From positions 434,001 to 498,000 of the forward strand of contig NZ_JABURM010000005.1 in NCBI RefSeq assembly GCF_014762685.1: a DNA stretch of 64,000 bases. Direction: 5' to 3'. The translations under genes and the position numbers were made by a program. The DNA is from Gracilimonas sp. GTDB lineage: Bacteria > Bacteroidota > Rhodothermia > Balneolales > Balneolaceae. The number at the start of each line of letters is the position of its first letter. The first letter of the stretch is position 1. The notes beneath the pieces are model-generated. The model worked only from the letters and a program-made list of their open reading frames with translations. It searched no databases and had not been told where the DNA came from. Below are positions 62,209 to 64,000 of this stretch, in pieces.

Positions 62209-64000
62209 ATGAAAATACAGATACCACTCTTTATAATATTAGCAATACTGTTTTGCATACCCAGTCTGAGTTGGGCGCAAACCGGTACAATTGAAGGACA
62301 GGTTACGGATGAATCCGGTGAAATTTTAGTCGGAGTAAACGTAATGTTGCAGATTGAGGGCAGAACCCTCGGAGCATCTACAAATGTAGATGGGACTTAT
62401 GAAATTAATGGGGTGCCTGCAGGTACCGTTGAATTGAGAGCCCGCTTTGTTGGCTTTAGAACTGAAACCAGAGAAGTTCAGGTTACAGCAGGTCAAACAA
62501 CTACCGTTGATTTTATATTGTACACATCAACCATGAACCTGGATGAGTTAGTAGTAACCGGTACGGGTGGTATGGTAGAACGGAAGTCATTGGGGCATAC
62601 TATTTCATCCGTTGAATTCGGCGGCATTGAAAATGTTTCGACTACTTCGGTACAAGATGCCCTGACCGGTAGAATTGCTGGTGTAACCATTAATGCTCAA
62701 AGTGGAGCCGTAGATCAGGAGCCTAAAATCCGTATTCGCGGAACCTCAAGTTTGTCTATGACTAATCAGCCTTTGATTTATGTTGATGGAGTTCGTGTAA
62801 ACGGCGGCGGTGGATTTGCTCCTGGATTTGGTACCGGTGGTTTAGGTGCTCCTTCAGGGCTTGCAAATATTAACTTTGACTCTATCGAACGAGTTGAGAT
62901 CCTAAAAGGACCTGCTGCTGCAACTCTGTACGGTTCTCAGGCGAGTTCCGGTGTAATGCAAATTTTCACCAAGCAGGGAAGGCAGGAATCCGCTCCTCAA
63001 TTTGATATTGAATTAGGTACTACCTTGTACCAAATGCCAGATCGTTTTAAGACAAATGCCGGTTTTGTGGAAAATGCCACTGAGCAACAAAATGTAAGTG
63101 ATGTTTTAGGGTTGAATGTGGACTTATATGAGCCATTCGAGACTCCGATTAATCTAATCGATCTTTACAGTATCGGTGTAGGCCAGGAAATTTCTGCTTC
63201 CGTTCAGGGTGGTGGAGAGTCGATGACCTATTTTTCTAATTTAAGATATACTCACACCGACGGCCCTTTCGATCCAAGACCTTCCAATTTTAATGGAGGC
63301 CCGGTTGGTGAAGCAAATGATCTTTATAAAAAGATTTATTTCACCGGTAATTTAAATTTCATGCCGAGTGATAATTTTACTTTGAGAGCTCAAACTTCTT
63401 ATACCAATTCGGATATTAGCATCTATGAAAGTGGTATTACCATTTATACACCTACCAGTACTTCCCGTTATGCGAAACCCGAGCGAGTAGGCCAGGTCAG
63501 TCAGTATGATACTTTTGGTATTCCACTTTTTGCTACTGTTAGGGAAGGAACGTATCCAACCGTAACTGATGCCACAAACCAGGGTAGAGTAGTGTTAAAA
63601 GCTGATTACTTCCCTACGGATGAGCTTTCTTTTGATGCTTCTTTTGGTCTTGACTATCGTGACCAACGCAGTTCTAATTATCTGCCGTTCGGTTATAATG
63701 TAGATGGCCTTGCTCCGAATGGAGACGGACAAATTGCAATTGGTACGCGTCAGCAAATGGTAAAGTCATTAGAAGGTAAAATGAACTGGACCAAAGATAT
63801 TAATGAAGACATCAAATCAACCTTTGTAGCCGGTTTCCAAGCCTACCAGGAAGAGCAATATACTGCAAACTCTACCGGTACCGGTTTTTCCGGCCCCGGG
63901 TTAGAAGTATTGGGTGCAACGGCATCTCAGACTTCAAATTCTTCTTTCCAGGAAATTGTTAATGCAGGTGCTTTTGTTCAGGAGCAAATTGACTACAGCG
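62209..64000 (+). CDS. SusC/RagA-type TonB-dependent receptor (3' end outside window)
   Basis: The first 597 codons are visible from ATG 62209, without a stop. A signal peptide (cut after LSWAQ) precedes a carboxypeptidase-regulatory-like domain (GTIEGQVTDESGEILVGVNV to VDFIL) and then the SusC plug: LDELVVTGTGG, SSVEFGGIENVSTTSVQDAL, RIRGTSSLSMTNQPLIYVDG and ILKGPAAATLYGSQASSGV. Barrel strands follow. It probably imports glycans or peptides together with a SusD partner that should lie just after the window. Confidence 0.95.
   Translation, partial: MKIQIPLFIILAILFCIPSLSWAQTGTIEGQVTDESGEILVGVNVMLQIEGRTLGASTNVDGTYEINGVPAGTVELRARFVGFRTETREVQVTAGQTTTVDFILYTSTMNLDELVVTGTGGMVERKSLGHTISSVEFGGIENVSTTSVQDALTGRIAGVTINAQSGAVDQEPKIRIRGTSSLSMTNQPLIYVDGVRVNGGGGFAPGFGTGGLGAPSGLANINFDSIERVEILKGPAAATLYGSQASSGVMQIFTKQGRQESAPQFDIELGTTLYQMPDRFKTNAGFVENATEQQNVSDVLGLNVDLYEPFETPINLIDLYSIGVGQEISASVQGGGESMTYFSNLRYTHTDGPFDPRPSNFNGGPVGEANDLYKKIYFTGNLNFMPSDNFTLRAQTSYTNSDISIYESGITIYTPTSTSRYAKPERVGQVSQYDTFGIPLFATVREGTYPTVTDATNQGRVVLKADYFPTDELSFDASFGLDYRDQRSSNYLPFGYNVDGLAPNGDGQIAIGTRQQMVKSLEGKMNWTKDINEDIKSTFVAGFQAYQEEQYTANSTGTGFSGPGLEVLGATASQTSNSSFQEIVNAGAFVQEQIDYS

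Overview
The window looks like a chromosomal piece of a Bacteroidota-type bacterium, most likely of the Balneolota (Balneola/Gracilimonas-like) or a close relative. The grounds are the TonB-dependent receptors with carboxypeptidase-regulatory N-domains (one SusC/RagA-like), DUF4249 and DUF4159 proteins beside a receptor, a small histone-H1-like protein, A/T-rich leaders with few strong Shine-Dalgarno sites, and a TAnnTTTG-type -7 box before the pyruvate dehydrogenase operon. The exact taxon is an inference from gene content.

Host part, 1-30.6 kb: the 3' end of an unknown gene and a single-domain response regulator; a one-TM repeat protein; an outer-membrane barrel; a ferredoxin-NADP reductase-like flavoprotein; a DUF502 membrane protein; a secreted Gfo/Idh/MocA oxidoreductase between two copies of a short dispersed repeat; alaS; the pyruvate dehydrogenase E1alpha-E1beta-E2 operon; a siderophore-type TonB receptor with a PepSY membrane protein, whose start codon lies in a long inverted repeat; two secreted NTF2-like proteins; a small H1-like gene at 17602-17778; a cytidine deaminase with an inverted domain plan directly after a GH3/beta-lactamase fusion; dnaG; a receptor-DUF4249-DUF4159 operon; a DUF72 protein; and tmRNA (ssrA, 30266-30630).

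Integrated island, 30.6-59.2 kb: a 28.5-kb element sits in the 3' end of ssrA, bounded by a 15-bp direct repeat (30617-30631 and 59165-59179). It is visibly more A/T-rich than the host DNA. Inside each end is a related tandem GTTACC-type sequence that could be an integrase arm site. The left part is a mobile-element core: tyrosine recombinase of the IntDOT-like type without the first catalytic Arg, excisionase-like HTH, DUF3871, RadC, Gp157 and a Sak4-like RecA-fold ATPase. The middle holds repair genes (SRAP/YedK-like peptidase, Y-family polymerase with a divergent partner) and an unknown pair, a HEPN-like and a TraB/TIKI-like protein, behind a structured 305-nt leader. The right part is a defence block: an ABC-three-component operon (nuclease-like effector, middle component, DUF3732 ATPase; ATGA overlaps), a HEPN/DUF5677-like protein behind the remains of a DUF262 (GmrSD-like) gene, an atypical type III-like restriction-modification pair (Res before Mod), an OLD-family ATPase-TOPRIM nuclease, a lipoprotein serine protease and a small secreted protein. 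No relaxase, conjugation or virion genes are visible, so the element is probably a defence/repair genomic island that needs help to move.

Host part, 59.2-64 kb: the probable native ssrA terminator, a proline-dehydrogenase-family protein, a secreted S10 carboxypeptidase-like protein, and the first 597 codons of a SusC/RagA-type receptor that runs off the window.
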